Notes: generated by a model from the letters alone, not told the origin. DNA of 64,000 bases from an uncultured Granulosicoccus sp. (GCA_937924505.1 CALDSR010000008.1:21408-85407), one strand, 5' to 3'; shown: positions 39,119 through 48,040, counted from the first letter of the stretch. Program-made: numbers and translations.

Positions 39119-39591
39119 CTCCGAAGCGACGACAACGCCTTATTCTGGTAACACTGATGCTTGCGGGTGTTAGCCTCGCGGTGGTATTCGGTGTCAATGC
39201 TTTTCGACAGAACCTGATGCTGTTTCATTCTCCCACTGATGTTGCTGCCGGCAATGTGGATCCTGGCACGCGCTTTCGCGTCGGCGGCATGGTCGTCGAT
39301 GGCAGTGTCAAACGGGGGGAACAGGATCTTGCCGTGAAATTCCAGGTCAGCGATACTCGGGAAACTGTCACGATCAGTTACAAGGGCATCTTGCCGGATC
39401 TGTTTCGCGAAGGGCAGGGGATAGTCGCTCAGGGAAAACTTGATGAGTCCGGCGTTTTTGTCGCCAGTGAAGTATTGGCCAAACACGACGAGAACTACAT
39501 GCCACCGGAAGTCGCCGAGGCTTTGGAGAAAGCGGGACAAATGCCGGGTACTAGCGCCGTTTACGGCAACACCACGTTGGTTGATCCATGA
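39115..39591 (+). CDS. ccmE: Periplasmic heme chaperone CcmE
   Basis: 158-residue membrane-anchored heme chaperone (E. coli 159). N-terminal anchor (LILVTLMLAGVSLAVVFGV, about 9-27), OB-fold domain with RFRVGGMVVDGSVKRG and YKGILPDLFREGQGIVAQG, and the heme-attachment motif LAKHDENYMPPEV, in which His124 forms the covalent heme link and Tyr128 follows. Nothing atypical (the His variant, not the Cys variant). Coupled to ccmD and ccmF by overlaps. Confidence 0.97.
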   Translation: MTPKRRQRLILVTLMLAGVSLAVVFGVNAFRQNLMLFHSPTDVAAGNVDPGTRFRVGGMVVDGSVKRGEQDLAVKFQVSDTRETVTISYKGILPDLFREGQGIVAQGKLDESGVFVASEVLAKHDENYMPPEVAEALEKAGQMPGTSAVYGNTTLVDP

Positions 39592-41579
39592 TTCCTGAAC
39601 TCGGACATTTCGCCATGATTCTGGCGCTAAGTACGGCGCTGGTTCTATCGGTGTTGCCACTGCTTGGTAGTTTTACTGGACATCGCGGTTTCATGGCTTT
39701 GGCTAAGCCTGCGGCGAATGTACAGATGTTTCTGTTGATTCTGTCTTATGGCTGTCTGACCTGGGCGTTTATCAGTCATGATTTCAGCGTGGCCTACGTT
39801 GCGAGTAACAGCAACACAACCTTACCGCTCATCTACCGAATCTCTGGCGTATGGGGTGGGCACGAGGGGTCGATTCTGCTGTGGTGTCTGATATTGGCTT
39901 TATGGATCGGCGCCGTGGCTATTTTCAGCCGCTCATTACCCGAGGTATTGTTGGCGCGTGTACTGTCGGTACTTGGAATGATCAGCACCGGCTTTCTGTT
40001 ATTTGTCATTTTGACTTCCAACCCGTTCGCACGGCTTGCGAATGTGCCGCTCGATGGTGCCTCACTAAATCCCTTGTTACAGGATCCGGGCATGGCGATA
40101 CATCCGCCGATGTTGTACATGGGATACGTCGGTTTTTCGGTCGCCTTTGCTTTTGCCATCGCAGCGCTTATCGGTGGAAAGCTCGATGCTGCGACACTGC
40201 GCTGGATGCGCCCGTGGACAAACATTGCCTGGATGTTCTTGACCATCGGCATTTCGTTGGGAAGCTTCTGGGCCTACTATGAACTCGGGTGGGGCGGTTG
40301 GTGGTTCTGGGACCCGGTTGAAAATGCGTCTTTCATGCCTTGGTTGGTCGGGACTGCGTTACTGCATTCTCTCGCCGCTTCCGAAAAACGCGGTGTATTC
40401 AAATCATGGACTGTCTTGCTGGCGGTGATGGCCTTTTCGCTGAGTTTGCTTGGGACTTTTCTGGTTCGTTCCGGTGTCCTGACGTCAGTTCATTCGTTTG
40501 CTGCTGATCCGACACGGGGTTTATACATTTTGTTGTTTCTGTTGATCGTGGTTGGCGGTTCCTTGCTGCTCTTTGCCTGTCGCGCCCATCGATTGACCAG
40601 TACACAAGGTTACGAATTGGTTTCCCGAGAAAGTGGATTGCTGTTGAACAATCTGCTACTGGTCGTTGCATGCGCCGCCGTCTTGATCGGCACCATGTAT
40701 CCACTGGTCATCGATGCTTTAGGTTTGGGCAAGCTCTCCGTCGGCGAGCAATGGTTCAATGTGGTTTTCGTTCCATTGATGTTGCCGATCTTGTTGGCAG
40801 TCGGGGTCGGTGCCTTGTTGAACTGGAAGCGAGACCGGCTTAAGGGCCGAATCAACAGCTTGGTTGCGCTCGCGGTCGTCAGTGTGATTGGTGGTGCCTT
40901 GTTGGCTGCCAGTTTCAGTGATTACAAAATTACCGCGGCGGCCTCCATCGCTCTGACCCTGTGGATTGCATTGACGACGTTGTACGGCGTCTACTATCGT
41001 TTGCGTAACAAGCGGCTTCGCTTGTCGTCAATCACCCATACGCCAGCCGCTTTCTGGGGCATGTCAATTGCTCATGCAGGACTTGCCATGTTTACCTTGG
41101 GCGTCGCACTGACATCGATCTATACCAAAGAAGAAACGGTTCGTATGAGTGCGGGTGTTGAACATCAGGTTGGTGACTACAACTTTCGTTTTAATTCGGT
41201 AGAAGAAGTTCGTGGCCCCAATTACAGCGCCGCGCAGGCAAATCTGAGCTTCACCGATCTGCACGGTGGAGAACAAGGTACTGTGATCGCCGAAAAGCGA
41301 GTCTACGATGTGCGACGAGAGAACATGACTGAAGCCGGTATTGACGGGAATATGTCACGCGACCTTTTTATAGCTCTGGGCGAACATCTGGGTGAGGGTG
41401 CCTGGAGTGTACGACTGCAGGTAAAACCTTACATTCGCTGGATCTGGCTGGGCACTGTATTCATGGGGCTGGGTGGAATACTGGCGGCGTCTGATCGCCG
41501 CTACCGAAAGCTCGCTGTAGTGCATGATAAAAAACCGGCGACTGGCGCCGCGACGGCAGTTCCGGCAACTTCGCAATGA
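39588..41579 (+). CDS. ccmF: Cytochrome c-type biogenesis protein CcmF
   Basis: 663-residue membrane component of the heme ligation complex (E. coli 647), with about 14 helices. The heme-facing WWD motif is WGGWWFWDPVENASFMPWL; upstream is GHEGSILLWCLILALW, and MLYMGYVGFSVAFAFAIAAL contains one of the histidine-ligand regions (IHPPMLYMGYVG). A large periplasmic part near 530-610 precedes the last helix. Overlaps ccmE and ccmG by 4 nt each. Confidence 0.97.
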   Translation: MIPELGHFAMILALSTALVLSVLPLLGSFTGHRGFMALAKPAANVQMFLLILSYGCLTWAFISHDFSVAYVASNSNTTLPLIYRISGVWGGHEGSILLWCLILALWIGAVAIFSRSLPEVLLARVLSVLGMISTGFLLFVILTSNPFARLANVPLDGASLNPLLQDPGMAIHPPMLYMGYVGFSVAFAFAIAALIGGKLDAATLRWMRPWTNIAWMFLTIGISLGSFWAYYELGWGGWWFWDPVENASFMPWLVGTALLHSLAASEKRGVFKSWTVLLAVMAFSLSLLGTFLVRSGVLTSVHSFAADPTRGLYILLFLLIVVGGSLLLFACRAHRLTSTQGYELVSRESGLLLNNLLLVVACAAVLIGTMYPLVIDALGLGKLSVGEQWFNVVFVPLMLPILLAVGVGALLNWKRDRLKGRINSLVALAVVSVIGGALLAASFSDYKITAAASIALTLWIALTTLYGVYYRLRNKRLRLSSITHTPAAFWGMSIAHAGLAMFTLGVALTSIYTKEETVRMSAGVEHQVGDYNFRFNSVEEVRGPNYSAAQANLSFTDLHGGEQGTVIAEKRVYDVRRENMTEAGIDGNMSRDLFIALGEHLGEGAWSVRLQVKPYIRWIWLGTVFMGLGGILAASDRRYRKLAVVHDKKPATGAATAVPATSQ

Positions 41580-42118
41580 AACCGCGCCTGCTGACTTTTC
41601 TGCCGTTTGTCGCGTTCATTGCGCTTGCAGTATTTTTGTGGCGAGGCCTGCAGCTTGACCCGTCGCATCTGCCATCGCCACTGATTGACAAAGAGGCACC
41701 TGTTATCAGTGTGGCGACGTTGCCGAAATCTGATGCTCCTTTTACGAATGACTCAATGGCAGGTAAAGTTTGGGTGTTTAATGTCTGGGCCAGTTGGTGT
41801 GTGTCCTGTATTCAAGAGCACCCACTGCTTGTGGGTTTGTCAGAAAATTTTGACGTGCCTATTGTTGGACTCAACTACAAGGACACGCCGGCAGATGCAT
41901 CAGCCTGGCTTGATCGCTTCGGCAATCCTTATGCCGTGGTACTTGATGATCGTGATGGTTCTGTCGGTATCGACTGGGGTGTGTACGGTGTTCCTGAAAC
42001 GTTCGTTATTGATCACCTTGGCCGTGTCAGGTACAAGCACGTTGGAGCGCTTGATAGTGAGGATATACAGGACACCTTGATTCCGGTTGTCCAGGAACTG
42101 CAGGCGAAAATGTTATGA
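41576..42118 (+). CDS. ccmG: Thiol:disulfide interchange protein CcmG/DsbE
   Basis: 180-residue membrane-anchored thioredoxin-like protein that reduces the apocytochrome CXXCH thiols (with CcmH). N-terminal anchor (about 5-24), then the thioredoxin fold with active site WASWCVSCIQEHP (Cys75 and Cys78), the acidic/structural NYKDTPADASAWL, and GVYGVPETFVID with the cis-proline. E. coli DsbE is 185 residues. The central pair is V-S rather than the common P-T, a conservative change. Coupled to ccmF and ccmH. Confidence 0.96.
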   Translation: MKPRLLTFLPFVAFIALAVFLWRGLQLDPSHLPSPLIDKEAPVISVATLPKSDAPFTNDSMAGKVWVFNVWASWCVSCIQEHPLLVGLSENFDVPIVGLNYKDTPADASAWLDRFGNPYAVVLDDRDGSVGIDWGVYGVPETFVIDHLGRVRYKHVGALDSEDIQDTLIPVVQELQAKML

Positions 42119-42609
42119 AAATTGATAGCGTGAAACTGTCGACATTTTTTTTATTTGTACCTGCGCTCGTTTTGTTGGCATCGACGAATTCACGCGCCGC
42201 TGAAACAATAGAGACATTCAATACCCCTGAACAGGCGACGCTTTACCATTTGTTGTTGCGTGAGTATCGTTGCCTCAAATGCCAGAACCAGAACCTTGCT
42301 GATTCAAATGCCGATCTTGCCGGCGATCTGCGTCGCGAAATTCGCTCGCAAATCCTGGCAGGCAACAGCCAGGCTGAGATTGATGAGTATCTGGTTGCTC
42401 GTTATGGGGAGTTCGTCTTGTATCGACCGCGTTTTTCCAGCAAAACGCTGGTCCTGTGGATTCTACCGTTCGCCCTGTTTGTAGGAGCCATGGCCGGTCT
42501 GGTCATCAGCGGCAGGCGCCGGCGAAATCGTCCTTTTGAGTCTGAGGTGCCGAATAATCTGGAGGCGGGTCAACTCGAGGCCGCAAAGCGCTATCTCGAA
42601 AATCCTTGA
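42115..42609 (+). CDS. ccmH: Cytochrome c-type biogenesis protein CcmH (short form)
   Basis: 164-residue thiol oxidoreductase with a signal peptide or anchor, the family motif YRCLKCQNQNLADSNADLA (Cys53 and Cys56), and one C-terminal helix (WILPFALFVGAMAGLVISG) followed by a short basic tail. It corresponds to the N-terminal half of E. coli CcmH (about 350 residues). The TPR half, encoded as ccmI in many bacteria, is absent: no such frame follows, and the next 197 nt are non-coding. Last gene of the ccm run. Confidence 0.94.
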   Translation: MKIDSVKLSTFFLFVPALVLLASTNSRAAETIETFNTPEQATLYHLLLREYRCLKCQNQNLADSNADLAGDLRREIRSQILAGNSQAEIDEYLVARYGEFVLYRPRFSSKTLVLWILPFALFVGAMAGLVISGRRRRNRPFESEVPNNLEAGQLEAAKRYLENP

Positions 42610-42806
42610 AGTTCCTCGCCTTGATGATTGATATTATGATTTAGGCGCCAAAGCACTGACCCGCGCACAAAAACAAATGTGTCTCAACGTCGTTAAGTGT
42701 AAATTGTTGCCAACTTTCATTCGATGACATAACATTGACGTGGTAGTTTACACCCATGGAAAGGGAGCCGTGATGGCCCTTCACAACTAACACGTTAACC
42801 AAGGTC
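42610..42806 (+). other. Non-coding region between ccmH and the HTH regulator
   Basis: 197 nt, AT-rich at its centre, with an imperfect AAGGG/CCCTT stem near 42758-42782 just before the HTH gene. The region probably contains the HTH gene promoter. No TGCA-type operator, as used by BzdR, is visible. Confidence 0.4.
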
Positions 42807-43103
42807 ATGACCATTTCCGAAACTTTGAGCGCGCACGTCACTCTCGATTCACTCAGCACTGACGAGTTTTTACAGGTCGTTGGTCAACGGGTCCGATTTC
42901 ATCGCACAGCCAAACGCATGTCTCGCAAGCGGCTGGCCGAAACATCCGGTGTCTCGGAACGTTACCTCGCCCAGCTCGAAGCCGGGCAGGGCAATATGTC
43001 TATTGCCTTGTTAAGGAAAGTGACTGCAGCAATCGGTCTGTCGTTGGGAGCCTTGATGGCTGACGAAGCGCCAGCCGAGTTACCCATTGCTGAAGAGGCT
43101 TGA
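42807..43103 (+). CDS. HTH regulator resembling the DNA-binding half of BoxR/BzdR
   Basis: 98-residue XRE-type DNA-binding protein. The HTH (about 25-80) contains RVRFHRTAKRMSRKRLAETS then SGVSERYLAQLEAGQGNMSI, which is strikingly like the N-terminal half of the benzoyl-CoA-responsive BzdR/BoxR regulators (recalled). Those continue with a shikimate-kinase-like effector domain of about 180 residues; here the protein ends after GALMADEAPAELPIAEEA, and no remnant of that domain follows, because a convergent lipoprotein gene starts 33 nt later. So either a natural short form or a decayed one. Upstream 42610-42806 is non-coding. Confidence 0.85.
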   Translation: MTISETLSAHVTLDSLSTDEFLQVVGQRVRFHRTAKRMSRKRLAETSGVSERYLAQLEAGQGNMSIALLRKVTAAIGLSLGALMADEAPAELPIAEEA

Positions 43104-43135
43104 AGAAAGCCTGACTGAAGCCTGAGTTGCTTGAC

Positions 43136-43651
43136 TCAGAAACTCATGATGATATTGGTTCGCGCAGAACCTTTTGCACCAACAGCCTGACGCTCATCAT
43201 CGGTATTGAATTGATGGATGACAATACCGGGCCGGTAAGTCGCCCACGGATCCTTGTCTTCATTGTCCTTGCTATATCGCACATAGTCGTTCATCGCGAT
43301 AAGACGTGGCATGCCGACCTGACCCGATACCTCACGGTAGTATCGATCAACCTGTTCAAAATCATCATCGGTCTGGAATACCACAATCTTCAAACCATTC
43401 TCGCCACCGACACGGTATTTCGAACCATTCGGGTACACCGGGTAAGGTATTTCGCTGGCGCCAATAACAGCCGATAGACTATCGTCATCGCCCGTCATGT
43501 CAGGCAGAACATCGGTTTCAGCGGAACTTGCGGCGTTGGCAATGGGTTCAACCGCACCCTTGAGCTTGTCGGCAGGGTCATCACCACAGGCCACTAGCGT
43601 CAACAGTGCCATGGCGGACACGGAGTACGTCAGTATGCGAGGCGCTTTCAT
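43136..43651 (-). CDS. Putative lipoprotein of unknown function
   Basis: 171 residues with a lipoprotein signal: MKAPRILTYSVSAMALLTLVAC, where LVAC at 19-22 is the lipobox and Cys22 the acylation site; the following GDD means Asp is not at +2, so outer-membrane sorting is likely. The mature protein is acidic near the start (ETDVLPDMTGDDDS), then a compact domain with YPVYPNGSKYRVGGENGLKI and VDRYYREVSGQVG. This resembles small periplasmic proteins that carry the phrase YPxYPGA/NA-x-Y, but I cannot name the family. Convergent to the HTH gene; a weak 6-bp stem (43122-43139) overlaps its stop. Confidence 0.83.
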   Translation of the reverse strand: MKAPRILTYSVSAMALLTLVACGDDPADKLKGAVEPIANAASSAETDVLPDMTGDDDSLSAVIGASEIPYPVYPNGSKYRVGGENGLKIVVFQTDDDFEQVDRYYREVSGQVGMPRLIAMNDYVRYSKDNEDKDPWATYRPGIVIHQFNTDDERQAVGAKGSARTNIIMSF

Positions 43652-43713
43652 GCGAATTCCTTATTAAGTTCATTATTACTTGAAATAGAGAATAGACCAC
43701 GTGAATAATCTTG

Positions 43714-44481
43714 CTAGGCGATGATGTCAGGCAGCGTCGTTAACTTATGTCCTTGCGCCTGCAGTGCTTGTAGAAGCGCTTTGGCCGTATCCACGGCGTG
43801 AGCATTGTCGCCATGGACGCAGATGCTGTGAAACGGAGTCGCCAGCACCTTGCCGGATGTCGAGACGATGCCGCCCGCGTCGATCATCTTGCGTACATGA
43901 GTAATGCAGGCCTCACTGCTATCGATGACTGCTCCCGGGACACGCCTTGACACCAGGCTGCCGGCGTCGGTATACGCCCGGTCGGCAAAGATTTCCAGAG
44001 CGACACGCAGTCCGCTAGACTCACCAGCGCGGGCCAGCTCGGACAGAACCGGTGCAAGCAGGATCAGATCCGGGTCAAAAGCTCGTATCGCCTCACAGAT
44101 GGTTGTGGACATCTTATCGTCTTCGCAAGCCATATTATTCAGTGCGCCATGCGGCTTGACGTGTGTCATTCGAGCCCCTGCTGCCGTGCACATGCCACCG
44201 AGAGCGGCGAGCTGATACAACACTGCCGCGTGCAGTTCATCGGGTGTCATCTGCATCTGTCGTCGACCAAAACCTTGCAGGTCAGGAAATCCCGGATGAG
44301 CACCAATACTGACACCTTGGCGCTGTGCCGCCTGGATCGTTGCGCGCATGACGAGTGGATCACCCGCATGAAACCCGCAGGCGACATTGGCTGAGTTGAC
44401 GATACCGAGCAGGCGTTCATCGTCACCCATTGGCCAGGGGCCGAATGATTCACCCAGGTCAGCGTTCAGATTCAGATTCAT
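43714..44481 (-). CDS. pxpA: 5-oxoprolinase subunit A (LamB/YcsF family)
   Basis: 255-residue subunit of the ATP-dependent 5-oxoprolinase PxpABC, which opens 5-oxoproline (pyroglutamate) to glutamate. E. coli PxpA is 244 residues. Family text: NLNADLGESFGPWPMGDD at the start, ANVACGFHAGDPLVM, IGAHPGFPDLQGFGRR, and HVKPHGALNNMA. It is the last gene of the unit aldolase-pxpB-pxpC-pxpA on the minus strand; 36 nt separate it from pxpC. A GAGG sits a few bases before the ATG. Confidence 0.96.
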   Translation of the reverse strand: MNLNLNADLGESFGPWPMGDDERLLGIVNSANVACGFHAGDPLVMRATIQAAQRQGVSIGAHPGFPDLQGFGRRQMQMTPDELHAAVLYQLAALGGMCTAAGARMTHVKPHGALNNMACEDDKMSTTICEAIRAFDPDLILLAPVLSELARAGESSGLRVALEIFADRAYTDAGSLVSRRVPGAVIDSSEACITHVRKMIDAGGIVSTSGKVLATPFHSICVHGDNAHAVDTAKALLQALQAQGHKLTTLPDIIA

Positions 44482-44517
44482 GTTGCCTCGTCAAGTTGGT
44501 GGGTTCGTTTGTAGGGT

Positions 44518-45537
44518 TCAGCCGGAACCGTCAGTTACGCCGTCGATAAGATTGTGTGATAACAAACTCATCGTATCGATTGGGTGCCTTATGATTTTTA
44601 GTGAAGACAACGCTTTTTGCACCTCGGCCCGGTAATTTCTGGTCAGTTGTACGGCTTCTGACGCCGAGACCTGCTTGAACCTGAATAGCGTGCCTGGTCG
44701 TGCCAATGCGAGTACTGACAAGTCCAGACTCGCCACGGTCGCAATCTTCGGATAGCCGCCAGCGGTATGGGCATCGGCAAGCAGTACGATTGGTTGCCCA
44801 TTGCCAGGGACCTGAACTGAGCCGGGCAGGATCGCATCAGACACGATGTCGCGAGCTGCAGTATTCAAATGTTCGATGATGGGGCCTTGCAGACGTGAAC
44901 CCATTCGATCAGCGTCTGTTGTCAGTGCATACTCAGCGGAGAAAAAAACCTGCAAGCCCTGTTTTGAAAAGTGATGGTCCTGGGGACCGGCTACGGCGTG
45001 AAGCTCGCCGCTGGCAAGACCGGGAATCGATAGTTTGTCTGCGACAAGGAGAGGGCCTGTTGTGTCTGACACGGCAAGTTTGTCACCTGGTTTCAGAGCG
45101 CGACCTTTTATTCCACCCAGTCCGGCTTTGATATACGTTGCAGAGCTACCAAGTTGTTTTGTAGCGTCCAAGCCATTCATTGCGAGAATGGCGAGACGCA
45201 AATCTCCGGTGCTTTTGATAATCAGTGTTGTACCAACGCTAACGTCATAGCTTTGAAAAGGCAGACACGGCGTCACCGTGTCGTTGCTGACAAGTGATAG
45301 TGTAGCGCTGTCATCTGCCGCCACTGCGATTCGAGTTGTCTGCTGGAAAACGCCTTTAAAACCGCCTTCGAAACATTCGACAACGGTATTGTTGGTTTCA
45401 TTGCCGACAAGCGCGTTGGCCAGCATTTGCCAGGGCGGCACCATGACGCCAGACCACGGTATACCGAGGTGTCGCATGCCGGTGCGCCCTTTATCCTGCA
45501 GTGTGCTCAGCAAGCCTGGCTGAAGAATTTCAAACAT
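44518..45537 (-). CDS. pxpC: 5-oxoprolinase subunit C (biotin-dependent carboxyltransferase-like)
   Basis: 339 residues from ATG 45537; a longer frame exists but MFEILQPGLLSTLQDKGRTG is the family start, and it overlaps pxpB by 8 nt, as usual in this unit. It contains GVMVPPWQMLANALVGNE and GSVQVPGNGQPIVLLADAHTAGGYPKIA, the last being diagnostic for the PxpC/KipA carboxyltransferase-like fold. Works with PxpB and PxpA in the cytoplasm. The C-terminus is somewhat extended beyond the KRAL-type end. Confidence 0.95.
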   Translation of the reverse strand: MFEILQPGLLSTLQDKGRTGMRHLGIPWSGVMVPPWQMLANALVGNETNNTVVECFEGGFKGVFQQTTRIAVAADDSATLSLVSNDTVTPCLPFQSYDVSVGTTLIIKSTGDLRLAILAMNGLDATKQLGSSATYIKAGLGGIKGRALKPGDKLAVSDTTGPLLVADKLSIPGLASGELHAVAGPQDHHFSKQGLQVFFSAEYALTTDADRMGSRLQGPIIEHLNTAARDIVSDAILPGSVQVPGNGQPIVLLADAHTAGGYPKIATVASLDLSVLALARPGTLFRFKQVSASEAVQLTRNYRAEVQKALSSLKIIRHPIDTMSLLSHNLIDGVTDGSG

Positions 45538-46288
45538 CGGCACGCAGTTCGTCAAAACGTATCTCACCGGCTGCACGGGCATCCATCAGTTGCTCGTACT
45601 GCTTGATATCAATCGCATCGAAACTGACGTTATCGCCTGCACGTAATAGCGCCGGTGGCTGCTCGTGCCCAGAAAAAAGCGGTGTTGGACAGCGCCCGAT
45701 CACATGCCAACCACCCGGGCTTTCCCACGGGTAAATACCGGTTAGTTGGTTGGCGATGGCGACGCTCCCCGCGGGTACACGTAAACGCGGCTCGCTTCGA
45801 CGAGGCAATTTCAAGGCGTCATTGATATCGCCCATAAACGCATAGCCGGGTTGAAAGCCCAGCATGTAGACGACGTAAACTTTATCAAGATGGGTATTGA
45901 TGACCGACCCTTCATCCATGTCACAGGCCTTGGCAACCTCAAGGAGATCGGGCCCAAATTCATCGCCGTAGCAAACAGGAAGCTTCCAGTGTCTTGTTTC
46001 TTGATCGTGACTGGCGTTGGCGTTGACTGCCAATGCCGCGATCTCGTGACTGAGTTTCTCAGGCGTGGTGATGCCAGGGTCCAGTATCACCGCCAGTGAT
46101 CGAAAGGTCGGTACTGTTTCAAGCAAACCGTGGAGCTGGTTATCAGCAAACGCTTTTTGAATGGCCGTGTCGAGGTTTGTAACCTTGCTCAGGATCTCGA
46201 GGTCGATCGTGTCACCAAACTCTATGACGAAGCCCGTGTCACCGGCTGAGCGAATAGTCCAGGCAGCGGGATTGTTATAGACTGACAT
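45530..46288 (-). CDS. pxpB: 5-oxoprolinase subunit B (KipI family)
   Basis: 252-residue subunit of 5-oxoprolinase. Recognised by DTGFVIEFGDTIDLEI near the start, then VYMLGFQPGYAFMGDIND, RSEPRLRVPAGSVAIANQLTGIYPWESPGGWHVIGR, cited by its parts RVPAGSVAIAN and SPGGWHVIG, which place it in the KipI/PxpB cyclophilin-like family. In Bacillus KipI inhibits the sporulation kinase KinA; here, with PxpA and PxpC beside it, the enzymatic role is the sensible one. It begins 21 nt after the class II aldolase gene. Confidence 0.95.
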   Translation of the reverse strand: MSVYNNPAAWTIRSAGDTGFVIEFGDTIDLEILSKVTNLDTAIQKAFADNQLHGLLETVPTFRSLAVILDPGITTPEKLSHEIAALAVNANASHDQETRHWKLPVCYGDEFGPDLLEVAKACDMDEGSVINTHLDKVYVVYMLGFQPGYAFMGDINDALKLPRRSEPRLRVPAGSVAIANQLTGIYPWESPGGWHVIGRCPTPLFSGHEQPPALLRAGDNVSFDAIDIKQYEQLMDARAAGEIRFDELRADV

Positions 46289-46309
46289 GAACGATCAAAA
46301 GCTGCCTTG

Positions 46310-47107
46310 TCAGAAGACAAACAGGTGATGTGGATTGTTTTCCAGCACACGTTGCAAGGCACGGAAATGCTTTTCGGCAAACTCGGGCATGTCCGCCATG
46401 ATTTGTCTTGCGGTCAGTGCGACCGTTTCATCGTCGATCAATTTGAGTGCTGCACCGGTCTGCAGCGCAAAGACGTGTTGCCGACAAGCCCGCTCGAGAT
46501 AATAGAGATCGTCAAAGGCCGTCGCGACGCTCGGTCCACCGACGACGACGCCATGATTGGCGAGGAAGATCACATCGATCTCCTGTGCCTTGGCGGCTTT
46601 AGCGGCGATTCGTTCGCCTTCTGATTCATCGTGAGCAAGACCACCGAAACTGCGCTCATAGGTCATACGGCCGTGAAAACGGACGGCGGTTTGATGGGCC
46701 ATGGTCAGGGTGGCTGCCTTGTCCTCCAGCATGGTCATTGCCGTCGCGTACGGCATATGGGTATGAAACAGGGCCTTGTGGCGAGGGTTGGCTCGATGCC
46801 CGGCAACATGAATGAACCGGGCGGTATCCTCAACTTCGCCATCACCTTCCAGAATAGTCCCGTCGCCATCGATCATAAGCAGCGAATCAGCCTGAATCTC
46901 TGACCAGTGAACCCCATAAGGGTTGATCAAAAAACGTTCGTCATCAGTGTCCAGACGCACAGAAAAATGATTACAGATGCCTTCATGAAATCCGTAGCGT
47001 TCGGCTAGCCGCATGGCCAATGCCAGGTCATGGCGATCCTGATGCGTGGCGCTGAGCGATTGATTGTCGGTGTGGGACGCCGTTGAACTGGCGGATGCAG
47101 GAGTCAT
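46310..47107 (-). CDS. Class II aldolase/adducin-family protein
   Basis: 265-residue zinc-dependent fold related to fuculose-phosphate aldolase. The metal ligands are in ALFHTHMPYATAMTML (His-x-His) and FLANHGVVVGGPSV (His), and a catalytic acid in the loop around MTYERSFGGLAHDESEGE is plausible. Close relatives are found with amino-acid and oxoproline metabolism genes, but the substrate is not known. First gene of the pxp unit, 21 nt before pxpB, so probably co-expressed. The N-terminus (about 20 residues rich in Ser/Ala/Thr) may start later than drawn. Confidence 0.88.
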   Translation of the reverse strand: MTPASASSTASHTDNQSLSATHQDRHDLALAMRLAERYGFHEGICNHFSVRLDTDDERFLINPYGVHWSEIQADSLLMIDGDGTILEGDGEVEDTARFIHVAGHRANPRHKALFHTHMPYATAMTMLEDKAATLTMAHQTAVRFHGRMTYERSFGGLAHDESEGERIAAKAAKAQEIDVIFLANHGVVVGGPSVATAFDDLYYLERACRQHVFALQTGAALKLIDDETVALTARQIMADMPEFAEKHFRALQRVLENNPHHLFVF

Positions 47108-47284
47108 GGATGAGCCTTGGTCATAACCGTATGGGTTTTACCCACATGATACCGAGTAAGGCTGATCGAGTGAACTCGTCAGCGGGAAGGAGGTTTTTCA
47201 GGCTTACTGCCAGCTCGAACCTGTCTGGCTGGCTGCGCACAGGGCCTTTGGTTCCCGTGCGCTGCCATTTATGCTGGAACAGCG

Positions 47285-48040
47285 TCAGGCTGTTGCGACT
47301 TCTCGTGTGTCTTCTTCGACGTCCGCACCGGCGGTAGTGGTTTCAATATCGGCGAGGAGTTTGGCGTTGGCAACGGGTGCTGCATCATCGCCTTCGATTT
47401 TTTCTTCTGCGCCGTCGGCCCATTCGCGCAATTCTCGATACGAAGCCAACAGGCTCGCCGCGTGCTCTTTGAGCTCGCCAAGCGTTTCCAGCTCTTCCTT
47501 TTGCGTCTTGTTTTCCTTTTTCAGCTTGCGATTGGCATCTTCTGCTGTCTTGCGAGCATTGCCTTCGTCAAGCTTTTGTTTTTTCAGCGTTTTGAGCTTT
47601 TTCAGGATGTTTTCTGGCGTATCTGCCAGCGCTGAGTTGATGGCTTTGAGTTCCTTCTGCTTTTCTTCCACCTGTCGTTTGGCTTTCTGCAATGCATCAG
47701 CATTGTCCTTTCGGCCAGTGATCAGTGCCTGTTCGGCCGCTTCTTTGGCCTTTACCGCTTCATCACGCTGATTTTCAGCATCCTGACGTAATTTCTCGGT
47801 TTTCTTGACTTCCGCCTGCATGATGCCGATCTCTTCGGATGCACGATTGCGGGAAGCGGCCATGTCAGCGTCAGCGTCATTGGCACGTTTGACGGCTGTT
47901 TCTAGCGCACTTCGGAGTTCTTCGGCAGTGAAATCGTCCTTCAATTTCAAAACAGTAGCCGCTTCATTCATCAGCACCTGCTTGCCGATGGCCAGGTCTT
48001 TCCAGATTCTTAATTGCTGTTCGTTATCGGTTTGACTCAA
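47285..48040 (-). CDS. Long coiled-coil protein of unknown function
   Basis: 251 residues; I do not recognise the family. Residues 1-50 (LRIWKDLAIGKQVLMNEAAT) look globular, about 55-210 form an almost continuous charged coiled coil (VKKTEKLRQDAENQRDEAVK, KRQVEEKQKELKAIN, KKLKTLKKQKLDE), and 211-251 are acidic and Ala/Thr rich. No signal or membrane segment. Such architecture suits a structural or scaffold protein. Own promoter likely: it lies 177 nt from the aldolase gene and has an inverted repeat just upstream. Codon use does not stand out from neighbours. Confidence 0.85.
   Translation of the reverse strand: MSQTDNEQQLRIWKDLAIGKQVLMNEAATVLKLKDDFTAEELRSALETAVKRANDADADMAASRNRASEEIGIMQAEVKKTEKLRQDAENQRDEAVKAKEAAEQALITGRKDNADALQKAKRQVEEKQKELKAINSALADTPENILKKLKTLKKQKLDEGNARKTAEDANRKLKKENKTQKEELETLGELKEHAASLLASYRELREWADGAEEKIEGDDAAPVANAKLLADIETTTAGADVEEDTREVATA

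Noticed and set aside
43122..43139. Terminator between the HTH gene and the lipoprotein gene
   Set aside because: Six base pairs, no T run, and it overlaps the lipoprotein stop codon.
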